Shown here piece by piece: positions 1-11,525 of a DNA stretch of 64,000 nt (positions are counted from its first letter, which is position 1; each line of letters begins with the position of its first letter). The position numbers and the translations under genes were made by a program. The notes beneath the pieces were generated by a model, which was not told the DNA's origin, ran no database searches, and was given only the letters and a program-made list of their open reading frames with translations. The DNA comes from Eutreptiella sp. 'Long Island Sound 2002' (lineage: Eukaryota > Euglenozoa > Euglenophyceae > Eutreptiales > Eutreptiaceae): assembly GCA_964036045.1 (NCBI GenBank), contig OZ038388.1, positions 9,028,223 through 9,092,222 on the forward strand, given 5' to 3'.

Positions 1-3000
1 AAGACAATATTGTCACTGTGAGCGATGACAGTGAATGACATTGAATGGCGTTGAATGACATTGGCAATGTTGTATCCACAGGGCTCTGTGCCTGTCATGT
101 TGTGTTGTTGCATCACCGCCCACCCCCCCTCCCATGTTCATGTATGGGCTGAGGGCTGCCCAAAACGGCCGGTTTTAAGTCACTTTTTTTGTGATCAAAT
201 ATCGTGACCTTTTTTGTGACCACGGGGGGGGAGTGGGGGGGGCGTCAGTTAAACCCGCCAGTTATATCCAACACTGCAGGGTATAGGACACTGGAAGTTG
301 GAGGAGTTTGAACCTCATCCGGAGGGCTCCAACCAAACCTTGTTGATAAGCGGTTTTTTTTTTTTGCAACAGGACATGGGTACAAATGGGCGTCTGAATT
401 CTGTAGAGAGCAGGCCTTGAAGGAGCTGAATGGTGTGGCTATTCGAGGGTGCAGGGCAGAGCTAACCTGCAGTTGGGTCGTAAGGAGGTTTAGACACGAT
501 GTATCTCCTCTTGTTTGTGCTCAGCAGCAGGGCGGACGTGCACCGACGGTTCGCTGCATGTAAGTTGAACCTTGCCGTTTGTGCCGTGATTGCCTTGCTC
601 TGTGCCTCAGTCCCTGGGACCCCCCCTTAAGCACTTAGACAAAGATGTACAGTCAGCCTTACGTCCACGAGGGGGATTACATCGAAGGAGGCCATCGTAC
701 AGCAACACATCCATTGCACCATTCCAAAAGCATGTGAGTGAACACAAGCAGGAACCTGTAAACAAAGACGGTGCTATGCCCTCTGCAGGAACTGAACTAT
801 GTCCGGATTGGCTCGTTGAAGCATGCATTCCAGTCTTTATGGCCACCAACGGCTTTTTTCTGCCAAATTTCCCTGAACTGGGGGCCAGCGCTGCCAGCCT
901 CATTTTGAGGTTGCTCAGCGCGATTGTTTGGTCCATTTGCTGCCAACTCACCCCTGGCTCCCTCCCCGTAGTACACAACTGTGCAGGTTGAGAGAATTTC
1001 GTGGTGCGAACACAAGAGGCATTGGTCCTGCACAACTGCTTGTCAGATGGAGAGCCAGGGCTGTCCGTAAGAATCCCAATTTTCTTTTTTTTTTGAGGAC
1101 AGCCCTGAAGGACAGTCCCCAAGGACCGCCAACCGCCAACCGCCAACCGCCAACCGCCAACCATTGTTCAATACTTTTTCTGTGGTGTTGGGTTTTGCAT
1201 ATGTGTTGACCATGAAACACAGAGCGGCCCCGTGAGCGTTCGTTTCTGTTTGCATTAAGAATCCCCCCCCCCCCCCCCTTTAAAGGACAGCCCCACCAAG
1301 AGTCAAGGGGATCTCTTGGGTGCAGAATTGATCGGCCAGTCCAGCGACTGTTGTGCTTTGCTTGTCGATGCACGACTCATGGTGGCCCACGTGTGATCCT
1401 GAAATGGCGGTACCACTCGAGCAGGCGACAGAGTCGACGATAAAAGAGACCGAAGAACCCGAGAAGTGACCACTTTTTCGGAGTCAGTGACCGGGGACTG
1501 CCATTTTGCCCGTGTACTGTGACTCATATTTACATCTGGCAGTTTGTTTCTGGCACAAAAACTGCCTTTTTTGACCCCCTTTGGGCCCCAAGCCTCACGG
1601 CCTCGTGGCCTGCTTTGCTTCTACTGCAGTGCGTGTGTGCCTGTTGCGACAAACAGTACACCAGTGCCATTATCATCCCCCGGTGTAGCCCACAGGGCTA
1701 TAGGGGTCAGCGGAGTGTTTCTGGGGGGGGGGGGGGGGGGCTGAGGTGAAAAACTGAACCCCCCCTTCGTTGACCTTGAAATCACGACTTCGTCCCTTGA
1801 ATTTTCGGTTTTGAAGCAAATCAGCTCGGCAGAGGTTGTGAGATCAAAACCAGCAGGTTCGCGCATGCCACATACCACCCCCTTTTGGCCCTCTTTGCGT
1901 ACCATGGCCCATGGTGTTCAATTCGTGGTCCAACCGCTCGTAAACTCTGTATTTTGTCCACCGAAGGTGTACCCCATGGAGTGTTTGGTTGTTGACCCGA
2001 TGGGGAAGTTGGTTGGTCACTTGTGGCCACAATGCGTCGATCCAAACCAAAGTTTATCTTCTTTCCTGTGAATGAACCCCCAACCCATGGCGGGGTCCCA
2101 GGGCCTATCGCTGGGTACCCTGGATGGGCCCCATGGGGCCCCAGCCCCCCCCCCCCCCCTGTCCAAGCACCACTACCCGGTGAAACCGTCATTTTTTGTG
2201 CCTTTGGCGGTGCTTGGACAAGGGGGGGGGCGGGGTAACACTGAGGCCATGTTCAGGACCGAATCGATTGGCTGATCATTGGCCTTTTACGTGTGATCCC
2301 TCGTGACGCCTCGGGCCAAGCGTGGGTCATCGGTTGGTGACAATGCGGTATATTAACACCCATTGGGAACCATCTAGTGCCAATTAGACCCCCCGAGTGG
2401 TGCCCTGGCCCCTGTAAGCCCAAGGGGTTGAACCCAGGGTTGCTGCATTGTGTGGCACAGAGAATCACAGAAACCACGCAAAATGGAGATTGGTGTTGCT
2501 GTTGCTTTTGTTGTTTGTCCGGTATTTCTAGAGCTACTGTTGCTGTTAACCCCCCCGCCTTCAGGTGTTCCTTGTCTTTGTGCGATAGATCCACAGCTCC
2601 CGCACAAAAGAAGGGGAATAGGCGGCAACAGATGAGTGCATACAACAGGTGCAGTTTCTGATGTCATCATGGGATATGCGCGAAGCTTGTGTGACCACGT
2701 TCTGCAATGGTGCGCGAAAGGGAGTCATATTTTCACAAAGTGGCAGTCGGTATACCTGTGTTCTGTGTTTTGATTGCTTGTCGCCCCCTTGCACCCCCCA
2801 TCCACCTCTCATTTTGCATTTCCTCTTGCACACAAACAAATGTGGTGGCTTGTGGCAAGTGGGGGTAAAGCAACAAATTGCTTTGCTACCATGGCCCCAA
2901 GGCCTGGATTCTAGAAAGGGCCCACAGGAATTGGTGCTGCCATGGAAGTGCCACAGAGAATCACGGGAAATCACAGAAAATCACGGGAAGGTTTTCAGAC

Positions 3001-3998
3001 CAAAATCATGGACAAGCTGCTGGGAATACCCCCTACGAAAAGATTACTGCGCCCACCTGTACACAACCTGGGCACAGATGGCAGGCCTAGCCCCACACAG
3101 CCACACATGAACAAATCCTCCAGCTCCTCGCAGTTGTACACGTGCCGCCAACAACTCTTGTCCGTGCTCCTCTTGTGCACCCGTGAAGGAACCGCAAAGG
3201 GCGAAATGCGGCCGCATGCAGCGGCCAAAGGGCGTACGCGGTGGTGCCGCCACTCAGTCCAGGCCCTGGTTGGTGTCCTTAGCCTCGCACATGGTCGCTG
3301 GCACTCGAGCACACTCGTGTAGCGCCTCCCTCCCAGCGCTGACGGAGGTCCACGGGGTGGTGGACAACCGACGAGCTGAGCCTCGCCTGCGGATCGACGT
3401 GGGTTGGCAGTTTCACGACGGCAGGTGGCGGTTAACCGACGGCGGTTGGTGGGTCACAACAAACACGGGGTGGGGGTCGCGAAGGAAAAAAGAAAGCAGA
3501 AGAAACCCTCCGGAAGGTCCCCCCAGCGCCAATGGAGCGCCCCGTGACCGACAGGGGCCGCGGGCTTCAGATCAGGAGCCAGTCCAGATACACAAATATC
3601 GGAATTTCTTTTTCCTTTCCCCTTAAGGAACCCCCCCCCCCCCCCCCACCGCAGTGGCATGCTGCTCACCCAAGGGGCTGGGCAGCGGGCCTGTACAGCT
3701 GTGGCCCATTTACAAGCCCCGCCTGTGTGCACCGCCGGCCGTGGAGCACACGGAGTTCGCATGGGCGTCCGCGGTGTCCCGACGGCGCATGTCGGGAGTG
3801 TACCGTGCAGGCCCTGGCCTCCGCCGTTGTTCTGTTGAAGTAGGACGATCGATGAGCTGGTGCGCATCGGACTCCCCGACACATCTCATGACCCCCAGCC
3901 CCCCCCCTTCCCCCTCACAAACCGGCCCACACATTGTTCGTAGGGAATGGTATCGTCTGGACCTGCACCTCCGTTTTGTTGATGAGACGTCGCGGGTG
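1..3998. other. Intergenic, no gene supported
   Basis: No convincing exon seen on either strand. The stretch is low-complexity non-coding DNA with C or G homopolymers (near 1263-1278, 1728-1740, 2146-2159, 3631-3647) and one short inverted-terminus element at 1058-1293. Open frames here are short, overlap on both strands and run through the homopolymers, so I read them as chance. The last 300 bases may hold the promoter and 5' UTR of the TPM gene, but no TATA or other core element stands out. Confidence 0.6.
1058..1293. mobile_element. Short inverted-terminus (MITE-like) element, copy 1
   Basis: Begins GGGCTGTCC and ends with the exact reverse complement GGACAGCCC. Inside are a T-rich stretch, a run of CCAACCG heptamers (about 1130-1160), a block ending in GTTCGTTTCTG and a C16 tract just before the right end. 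The same order of parts recurs at 29552-29744 and, with a longer heptamer array, at 20465-20819. There is no coding capacity, so it would be non-autonomous if mobile. No clear target-site duplication is visible. Confidence 0.55.
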
Positions 3999-5393
3999 AT
4001 GTCGCCTGCTCTCCGCCGCTGCGTAGCAGCCACGGCCGCGTCCGTACTCCGCCTCATGACACCGTCGCTCTCCGTCACCACCGCAGTCATTGCCCGTCCA
4101 TTATCGCCGGGCCGGGCGACCCGCGGCACACCACAGCCGCGCGTGCGGCTGTGGGCACGGCAGATGCGCGGTCTCGCGACGCGTGGCGCGGCTAGAGGTC
4201 AGAGCGCGCACCCGGCAACGCCCACGGACGTGGCCCTCCCGATGCCGGTGGACGGCAGCTGGATCTCCGATGCGGCCTTTGTTCTCTCGGACATCGACGT
4301 GAACGCGCTTAACGCGGAGATCTCGCGCCTCAACCGCACCACCGGGGCCGAGCTTGCGGTGGTTTGCCTGCAGGACCTCGAGCCGCCGCCCGGCGACTGC
4401 GTCGCACGCTACGCCGCGTTCGCGCGGGGGCTGTTCGACCTGTGGGGCGTCGGTCGGTGCGGCGTGGACGACGGCGTTCTGCTGGTGCTGTTCCGCGCCG
4501 GGCGCCGCGTGGAGGTCATCACCGGGCGCGGCGTTGTGCACGCGCTGCCCGACGAGTGGCTGTTCGCGATGCAGCGGGAGGAAATGGTGCCGCATTTCAA
4601 GGCCGGGGACCACGGCACCGGCGTCCAGCGCGGCGTGCGCGCCCTCATCTCGCGCCTCCAGTCCGCGCACTCGGACCCGGGCACCGGGGGGTCGCACGCG
4701 CGGCTTCCGGTGTCCGGCGCGGTCCCCGGCGCTGCTGCGGTCCCAACCGGCACCGGCTTCGGTGGCGGTCGGGCGGTGGCACTCAGCGACGTTGGTGGGC
4801 GCGAGGACAGTGGCGGGGGCGGGGGCCGGGGCGGGGGGGCCTCAGGGGGTGTGGGCATGGCAGTCCTCTTCGGCTGCGGGCTGATGGCGTTGGTGCTGGG
4901 CCACCGCCTCTCCGAAGAGGCGGAGCGGCGGCGCCGGCGCCGGTGCACGAGCTGCCCTGAGTCGGCGAAGGTGGACATGGTCGCCCTCACCGGCGACGCG
5001 GACTGCGCGCGCCTGGACGCGCAGCTGACGCCGTGTGGCCGCGTGGAGCGCCGCCTCGGCGCCGTCTCGTACGCGCTGCTGCGGTGCCCAGTCTGCGGCG
5101 CGGAGCGCGTCCTCTGCGAGCCCGGCAGAGGGTACTCGACGTGCGCCCATTGTGAGTGTCGTGCCGTGGGCACGCGGACCGTGTCGCACGATGCGCCCAC
5201 GTACGATTCCGAGGGCCGGGAGGAGGTCCAGACTTCATGTCACTTCTGCCACCGACAAGAGCACAGAGTCCAAGTCCTCCCCCGCAAATCCCGGCCATCG
5301 TCCGCGTCCGCGTCCTCCTCGTCGTCGGCGGGGGGCAGCAGCTTCGGGGGCGGGGGGTCCAGCGGCGGTGGCGGTGCCGGCACGTCGTGGTGA
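3999..5393 (+). CDS. TPM-domain membrane protein with Cys-rich C-terminus
   Basis: The product is 464 aa with no intron. The frame is open from 3654, but I chose the Met at 3999 because everything before it reads like C-rich non-coding DNA. Residues 1-76 have many Arg and no Asp or Glu, as in an organelle presequence. Residues about 84-222 form a TPM domain (family of plastid TLP18.3/Psb32 and bacterial YgcG), including DDGVLLVLF and RRVEVITGRG. A Gly-rich linker follows, then a possible membrane helix (about 284-301) and a basic stretch RRRRRR. Cys pairs CTSC (316), CPVC (363), CAHC (382) and CHFC (414) suggest zinc ribbons. The tail is Ser/Gly-rich and ends GTSW, like many bacterial TPM proteins. 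TPM proteins act in membrane-protein maintenance and some are phosphatases; the role here is unknown. Organelle targeting is inference. Confidence 0.8.
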   Translation: MSPALRRCVAATAASVLRLMTPSLSVTTAVIARPLSPGRATRGTPQPRVRLWARQMRGLATRGAARGQSAHPATPTDVALPMPVDGSWISDAAFVLSDIDVNALNAEISRLNRTTGAELAVVCLQDLEPPPGDCVARYAAFARGLFDLWGVGRCGVDDGVLLVLFRAGRRVEVITGRGVVHALPDEWLFAMQREEMVPHFKAGDHGTGVQRGVRALISRLQSAHSDPGTGGSHARLPVSGAVPGAAAVPTGTGFGGGRAVALSDVGGREDSGGGGGRGGGASGGVGMAVLFGCGLMALVLGHRLSEEAERRRRRRCTSCPESAKVDMVALTGDADCARLDAQLTPCGRVERRLGAVSYALLRCPVCGAERVLCEPGRGYSTCAHCECRAVGTRTVSHDAPTYDSEGREEVQTSCHFCHRQEHRVQVLPRKSRPSSASASSSSSAGGSSFGGGGSSGGGGAGTSW

Positions 5394-6069
5394 TCCCGGG
5401 GGTCTACCGGGCACTCGCGGCCCCGGGGGATGCGAAGGGCAGGCAGCGGGTCTTGGAAACTCAGAACGCGCGGCAATGCCGTCGGAGGGCAGAAGCGGAC
5501 AGTTTGTAAGGTGCCAAGCCGCCGCCTACAGTCCGCAACACGCCGCTGCGGACCTGGAATGTCTGATCTCTTGCTTTACAACCATTGGCCCACAAGTGTC
5601 TCTTGTCTCTTGTCGAATTTTTTTTTTGAAATTTTTGTTGGAAAATTTTTGTAATTTTTTTTTTGAATTTTTTGAACTTTTGGAAGATTTCCAAAACTTT
5701 CCAAAAGTTTCCACCAAATAAACTTGTCTCTGCTGCAGGGACACCGTTGCGACGACGCCATGCCCGCCGCCCTGGACGTCTGTGGCAAACGGGGTCCGGT
5801 TCAATGGGCCAGTGGCGTACTGCATCGTCGTGAAAGTTCGTGGAGGGGAACTCGATGGGGTGGCCGGGTCTATCCACGGCCGGCGGGCCCTCGTTGGCCC
5901 CCCAACAGCTGCGGCGTGTGGCCTCTTCGCCAGCCCCCTAGACCATTGCTATCCTCCCGTCCTCTCTGGCGGCGAGGACGCTTTGGAATGCCTTTTCCCA
6001 TGTCACGGAGCGGCCGCGGATGGCAAGCTGCACGGTTTTCAAGGATTCTGGGCCTATGCCCGCCGACTT

Positions 6070-6150
6070 ATTCCCCCCCCCCTCAATAGGCGCCGCCAAA
6101 GGCAAACAACCTGATACCGAGGCCTTGTGCCAACCCCCCACCCCCGCCCC
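6070..6150. repeat. GGCGCCGCC dispersed repeat, copy 1
   Basis: Shares AATAGGCGCCGCCAAAGGC, then GATACCGAGGCCTTGTGCC and a C-rich end with copies at 24890-24960 and, more diverged, 43255-43325. A fourth partial copy is at 61395-61420. Non-coding. Confidence 0.6.
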
Positions 6151-7804
6151 CACCCCCACTAGGCCTGTCGGCCCAAGGCCCAAACAAAGCCGGGGCAGGG
6201 CATGGCCGAATGGGGCCAGCAGCAGCGAGTGCCCTCCCGCCGATGACCGCTGACCCGCATGTACGCCCCCGCCCTCAGTAGAGGTACGGCCCAACACGCC
6301 GATCGACCAGGCACAAGGGCGGGAGCCTGGCCAAGTGTTCTGGCCAGGTTTGCTTCACCGCGAGTAGCTCCAACCGCGCCTGCCACGACGGTCTTCATTG
6401 CTCTCAGTTCAGTGTGCCAGATCATGTTCTCTGAGTCCGCTTGTCCGAGTGTTCAATGGCTGGGGTCAGGGGCAGCGGGCCCTCCCTCTCTCCCTCACTG
6501 TACCAGGTCAGCTGTCGCCTGTTGGGCTGTGGGAGCTGTGGGAATCGTGGCCCCACCCCCGTGTGTGGCATCGCAGCTCAAGTATCCCCCCCACCCCCCC
6601 TGCGAGAGCAACGCCCTGTCGGAGCAACAGCAGGTGTTGTTTCTGCAACTTTTGGAACTGTGTCCTTCTTTGCCCTTCACAAATAACTCTCCCCCCCCCC
6701 CCCATGTCGGAGCAATGGTAGGTGTTGTTTCCGTCAAACGTTGGGACTTTAGTGTTGCTCACGCATGTGTGTGTGGGGGGGGCTACCCGAAGGGGTCGAA
6801 ATAGTATTGTGTTGCCTTCACTCATCCCCTGTTCTGCACCTTCAGTGATCGCAGTTTTTCAGTGTGGCAGCGCGTCCTCTGCCATGACGGTACCACCGCC
6901 CCGGTCCCACTTTTGATCATCTCTGTACATCAGCAGAACCTCGGCCTGCCGATCAGTTCAGCAAAGGCCACAGAGGATGGCGCACAGCGACTATCGTACT
7001 GCTGTACGAGTGCAGATGACACAGAGATGCCAACGGAGACCAAGATTAGTTTCGGGCCATGGGCCCCGTGTCTGAGGACCACTCGCCAACACGCTCGCAC
7101 AAGGCTGGGCGTGTTTCCCACCGTCCGTGTCAGAGCTCGGGTTCGAACCCATGACCTGAAGGTGGGCATCCAGCCGGTGTGCGGGACCTTGGGCTCCACA
7201 CCGGCGCCGGTCGGGTAGTGGTGCCCTGCCTAAGGTTGGATCCCGCAATCTTGACTGTAGGAGTTGGGTGCTGCAATCACTCAACCAGCCAGAGTCTCCA
7301 GTCTCTCCAGCCAGGGTCCTTGGGTCCCCCGAGGACTGGGGGGTTCACCGGGGGAGGAAGGGGCTACAGGTAGTCGAAAACAAGGTATGACGCTCATACG
7401 TGGACTTCTTTGGTTTTTTTTTGTGTTTGGCCCTTTGTTAGCCGTTGGTTTAGGTGTTTTCTTGCTCTCAGACTTTGCTTTTACTTTGTCTGTTGGCTTA
7501 AGGTCGTCCTCGTTGTCTGCTTCATCCAATGAGGATTCTGCATGTCGAAACCGCAAGCATTCAAAACACAGGCACTGACGACCGGCAGACAAACGACCAC
7601 CAGCTCCCCGACCTTTTTACTGCCATTGAGCAACCCACATGCTTGCACAATGGGGGACATGTCATTCGGGTCCTCCGATGTGCAGCGGTATATGCTGTTG
7701 TGATGCCCTCCTAGCCAACGGAGCACTGAATTGGATGCCCTACCCACTGCTGAGTGCAACGAACCAGCCGCCATTAAATGGAGGACCCCATCCCATCCCA
7801 TTTG

Positions 7805-8045
7805 TTTGTTGTGGTGATCAGGGGGGGCATGCCGGAACTTTGTGGTGATCGGGGGGGGTATGCTGGACCTTTGTGGTGATGGGGGGGGGAGGGGGGGGCA
7901 TGCCGGACCTTTGGTGATCGGGGGGGGGTATGCCGGAACTTTGTGGTGATTGGGGGGGGGGTATGCCGGAACTATATGGTGATCACGGGGGTATGCCGGA
8001 ATTTTGTGGTGATCAGGCTGGGGTATGCTGGATCTTTGTGGCAAG
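7805..8045. repeat. G-rich tandem repeat, roughly 36-bp units
   Basis: About seven imperfect units each read TTTGTGGTGATC, a G run of 4 to 10, then TATGCCGGAAC or a variant. The G runs vary in length between units, as expected from replication slippage. Confidence 0.7.
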
Positions 8046-9044
8046 GAGGTCGAGGAGCTGCGCAGCAGCAAGGGGAAGGAGCAACAGGGGGAGGAGAAGG
8101 AAGAGGCAATCCCACCGCTTTGGATTGTGAACATGAAGAAGCTTGAGGAGGCACCGCATCAGCTCGATAGCGGGACAGTGTAAGCTCCTCAGAGAGCTTC
8201 TCGACAACCTCGATGAGCGTGGGCATCAGAGTGAACGCCGGGCCCAAAAACGATTCCAACGTAACCATCGGCACGTGATGTGTTGGCGTAAGAATGCGCA
8301 CTACAAAGGCACCAACTATCTATTGAGGCACTGTCACATTGTTGTGTACTCAACCACCAGCTTTGGGTCCATGTGTAGCAATGCACGAAGCCCCTTTGGG
8401 CATAAGATGGCATGCACAACGTACACTTGGTGTCACAAGTAGTTCAACGAGCGTCTGGTCAATAAGGTGCAGATGGCGGCATGCAAGTACAAACGCACAA
8501 TGCAATGTACACATCGATCGCGATGTGAACGGTGCCAGAAACAACCTCCTCTTTCCATGGCGACTTGGGGGACTATGGAAAGTGTACATAGAAGAGGGGT
8601 ATGCTAGCCCCTCCCTTTCTCCGGAAAGGCACCACGGGTTCTTATCTATGGACCCCGGTGTCTACCGCTAAGGTGGCTAGGGTTTCTAAGGTAAGCCGTG
8701 AAAGTAGCAGGAGAGCAACCACAACAAACAAACATACATTGTGCTGTGTAGAGAGGTCTACGCGCTGACAGGACAATCAGACTCCCAGACTACTGTGTGT
8801 TTGTGCATGTCTATTGACTACTCTGCGGCGCAAGTATTTGGTGACATCCATGGGAAACGTGTTGCTGTGTCGTTTGGGTTCGTCCTTCGGTGCCGGGCAC
8901 CTCTGCGGATGTACTTATTTGGGACCCCAAACGGCCACAATCGGCCAAGGGCCATTTCAAAGACCGTGATGTGGGCGCCAATTGTATTGTGTTCTTGATT
9001 GTGCTTTTTTTTTTTTTGGGAAGGCGGGCCGTCTATATTACTTT

Positions 9045-9183
9045 TTCTGGCCCAAAATTTCAAACTTAAGTTTTCACCATGCCGATTCCACCCAAATGGA
9101 TTCCCGGTCAAAATGGAAACTTTTTTGCGTGCCGTGCCGCGCTGCGCCGCGCGCGTGCCTGGGCAAAATGAGTTCTGTCTAGC
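9045..9183 (+). repeat. Repeat flanking the LINE on its left
   Basis: Contains TTTTCACCATGCCGATTCC, then GGTCAAAATGGAAACTTTT and GGGCAAAATGAGTTCTGTCT. The right part recurs at 12198-12281 and the left part at 12330-12450, in the same orientation, on the other side of the retroelement. Confidence 0.7.
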
Positions 9184-9189
9184 CTGACC

Positions 9190-9982
9190 CGAATCAGATC
9201 CTGGCGAAAGGCAAGAGTCCTGGGCGCACCCCCTGGCCTTCGGCTTCCGCCCGGGCTGGGGCTCGCTCGACGGGGCGGCGGTCACGCAGCTCCTGCTGGA
9301 GCTCTGCCGCCTCCGCGGATGGGTGGTCACAGGGATGAGCATCGACTACAAGAAATGTTTTGATCTCATCACTCAAGCCATCGTGCTGCGGGTGGCGGCA
9401 GAGCTTGGACTAGCGCCGGCCGTCTGCAGGGCGCTCGGGGCCATGTACCGGCAGCTCCGCCGGTCTTTTAAGATTGCGGGCTGCCTGGGGCTGTGTTGGC
9501 AAGGCACCAACAGCATCTTGCAAGGATGCCCCTTGTCCGTGATCCTCGTCAATGTGCTGATGGGGATCTGGAAGGAGGAGATAGACTCCCTATGGCAGCA
9601 GGTCTGCACCTGGACGCGGGCGCTGCCGCCGGCGCGGCGACTGCTGCCCGCAGCACGCCCGGGTGACCCCCCCGAAGTGGTCGTGCGGGACGCCGGGCGC
9701 GGGTACGTCGCAGTCGGGGCCCAGGGGTACGCCGACGATACAAAGGTGATAGCCCCGGGACTGGGCCCCCTGCAGCAGACGAACCCGGCGACGGAGCACT
9801 GGCTCCGGTTCACGGGGCACAACGTGAACGTGGGCAAATCCACGTCGTTCTTGGAGGGATCGAATGACCCAGCCCCGCTGCTACTGCTAGGGGCGCCCAT
9901 CCACAGATCGTCCGAGTTCAAGCGGCTGGGGTGGGCATACGAATTGGATGGAGAGCCGGGCCGACCCCGGAAGGCCGCATAG
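9190..9982 (+). pseudogene. Reverse transcriptase domain of LINE
   Basis: The open frame carries the RT blocks in order: FGFRPG (9239-9256), motif A DYKKCFD (9344-9364), motif B ILQGCPLS (9515-9538), motif C YADD (9728-9739) and a later EFKRLGWAYE block. The catalytic Asp of motif A and the Asp pair of motif C are present, so the palm looks intact. The frame stops at 9982 and the thumb continues in another frame (KALPMALHG near 10050), a frameshift that breaks the ORF. The upstream part is missing. The family is a non-LTR retrotransposon; I cannot assign the clade. Confidence 0.8.
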
Positions 9983-10666
9983 ACTCCATCGGGGAGGTCG
10001 TGCTCCGGACGCCGCATCTCCCCACGTGCGACCGCCGGGCACGGTCACGGCCGTCAAGGCGCTGCCCATGGCACTACATGGGGTAGCCTTGGCGTACGTC
10101 GAGGCCAGCCAGCTACAGCGCCTCGAAACCCGGGTCGTGAGAGCCATGTGGGGGCCCACACCAACGGCGAGGGCGAAGGAGGTAATTTTCTGCCTCCTCA
10201 CGCCAGGGCACCGCAGGTCACCCATCATGTACACCAGGTACGAGCGCCTGGTCTAGCTGGCGCGCGCGGTGCGGGAGGCGGGAGCGGCGCAGTGCCTGCT
10301 CCAGGCCATCTGGGAATGACCGGCAGGCGCCCCCGCGGACAGGGCCGGCGGGGTGCGCACTATGTATGGCGCGAGAGCTCGGGTGGCGCTCGGTGGAGGG
10401 CTGGTGGCGGTGCAGCGTGCCAGGCCAGCGGGCGCCACTGTGTATGCATTCGCGAGAGCCTCCGGCACCACTCGCTACGGGGGCTGGAGGCCCGGCGGCT
10501 CCGGACCTTCGGTGGCTTGGGGGGCGAGTTGGATCGCGAGGCGTGCCGCCAAGGGCTTGCAGTGGCGCGCACAAAACTAGAGGCATCGCTCTTGCGGGGG
10601 CTGGTGGGGGGGGCGACCTAGACAACAGAGCGCGCAGCCCGGCACCAGCTGCGGGACGGCGCGGGG

Positions 10667-11525
10667 TGCCCCTACTGCGGAGCACTGGAGGAGCACGAGG
10701 ATCGCACACCGTGGTCTTGCCCACAGTGGGAGCTGGCGAGGGAACCCTGGCTGCCGTGGGTGGAGCGAGCGGCCCAGGCGCTTCCGAGACTGGGCGCACC
10801 GGCAACGTGGCCGCCCTGCGTGCGGTGAGCAGGGCTCCTGCCAGCAGCGTTGATGGAGGACGCCGAGAGGGACGATGTATTCGGATTCGCCCGACGGCTG
10901 TATGGTATGTTCGTGGCAGTGTTGGCGGCGCGCATGGACAGGGATCAGGATCCCGCAGATGATGGCGGGGAGCAACTCTTCCCGAGCCACCCCAGCCCTC
11001 CGGGGCGGGGCAGATGCTACCCCTGGGGGCAGCTGATGGGCCCCCTGCCGCCGGCCCCGTGCCACCCCGCGGCCCGAGTGCTTCCGGGGGTGCCGGACGG
11101 CTGGCGCTGGCCGCAAATTGTTCCGGAACAACCTGCTACGCTGGACAGCACGCTTGCAATGGCGAGAGGGGGAGAGCCAGGTGTCGTACGCGGAGCTCGC
11201 CCTGGACTACGAGGAGTTCACAGGCGAAGGGCTGCTGGTGCCGCCGGACCTGCGGCACCGAGGGCACGCGATGTTGCTGCACAACCGCGCGCATGTGCTG
11301 TGCCGGGCGGTGGAGGCCCTGCAGCCACACCTGCTGGCGGGCTCCCTCATCTGGGGAACGCCATTGAACAGGTGCGAGTCCTTGGTGCCCCTCAGAGGGA
11401 GGCCGTGCATCGGGCTGAGGGCGAGACCGTACTTTGCGGCGCGGGGTGCCATGAAGCCCCAGGAGCGGCTCGCGCTGCATTGCACGGCCAAATGGCATGC
11501 GCGGCTCAGATCCCCGACGCGCTAG
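10667..11525 (+). pseudogene. LINE ORF2 C-terminal region with Cys/His motif
   Basis: From 10667 the frame reads CPYCGALEEHEDRTPWSC, a C-x2-C...H...C arrangement typical of the C-terminal zinc-binding region of LINE ORF2. After further frameshifts the stretch 11118-11525 reads VSYAELALDYEEFTG and LRHRGHAMLLHNRAHVLCRA, which resembles the conserved segment at the end of LINE polyproteins. It belongs to the same broken element as the RT domain upstream. Confidence 0.55.

Larger units (their letters stand above)
5394..9044. other. Intergenic with low-complexity and dispersed repeats
   Basis: Starts with the 3' flank of the TPM gene, including a very T-rich stretch at about 5615-5715 that could be 3' UTR. 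It then holds C/G homopolymers, a copy of the GGCGCCGCC dispersed repeat (6070-6150), a tRNA-like B-box motif near 7140-7156 and a G-rich tandem repeat (7805-8045). An open stretch at 7387-7578 (+) starts with a hydrophobic run, but its opposite strand is equally open and Lys-rich, so I do not call either as a gene. Confidence 0.5.

Noticed and set aside
7130-7200. tRNA gene on the minus strand
   Set aside because: A B-box-like GGGTTCGAACCC is present, but the acceptor ends do not pair and the A box is weak. At most it is a decayed tRNA-derived SINE.
7281-7592. Small Lys-rich protein on the minus strand or hydrophobic protein on the plus strand
   Set aside because: Both strands are open through a T-rich stretch. 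No splice sites, motif or codon pattern favours either.
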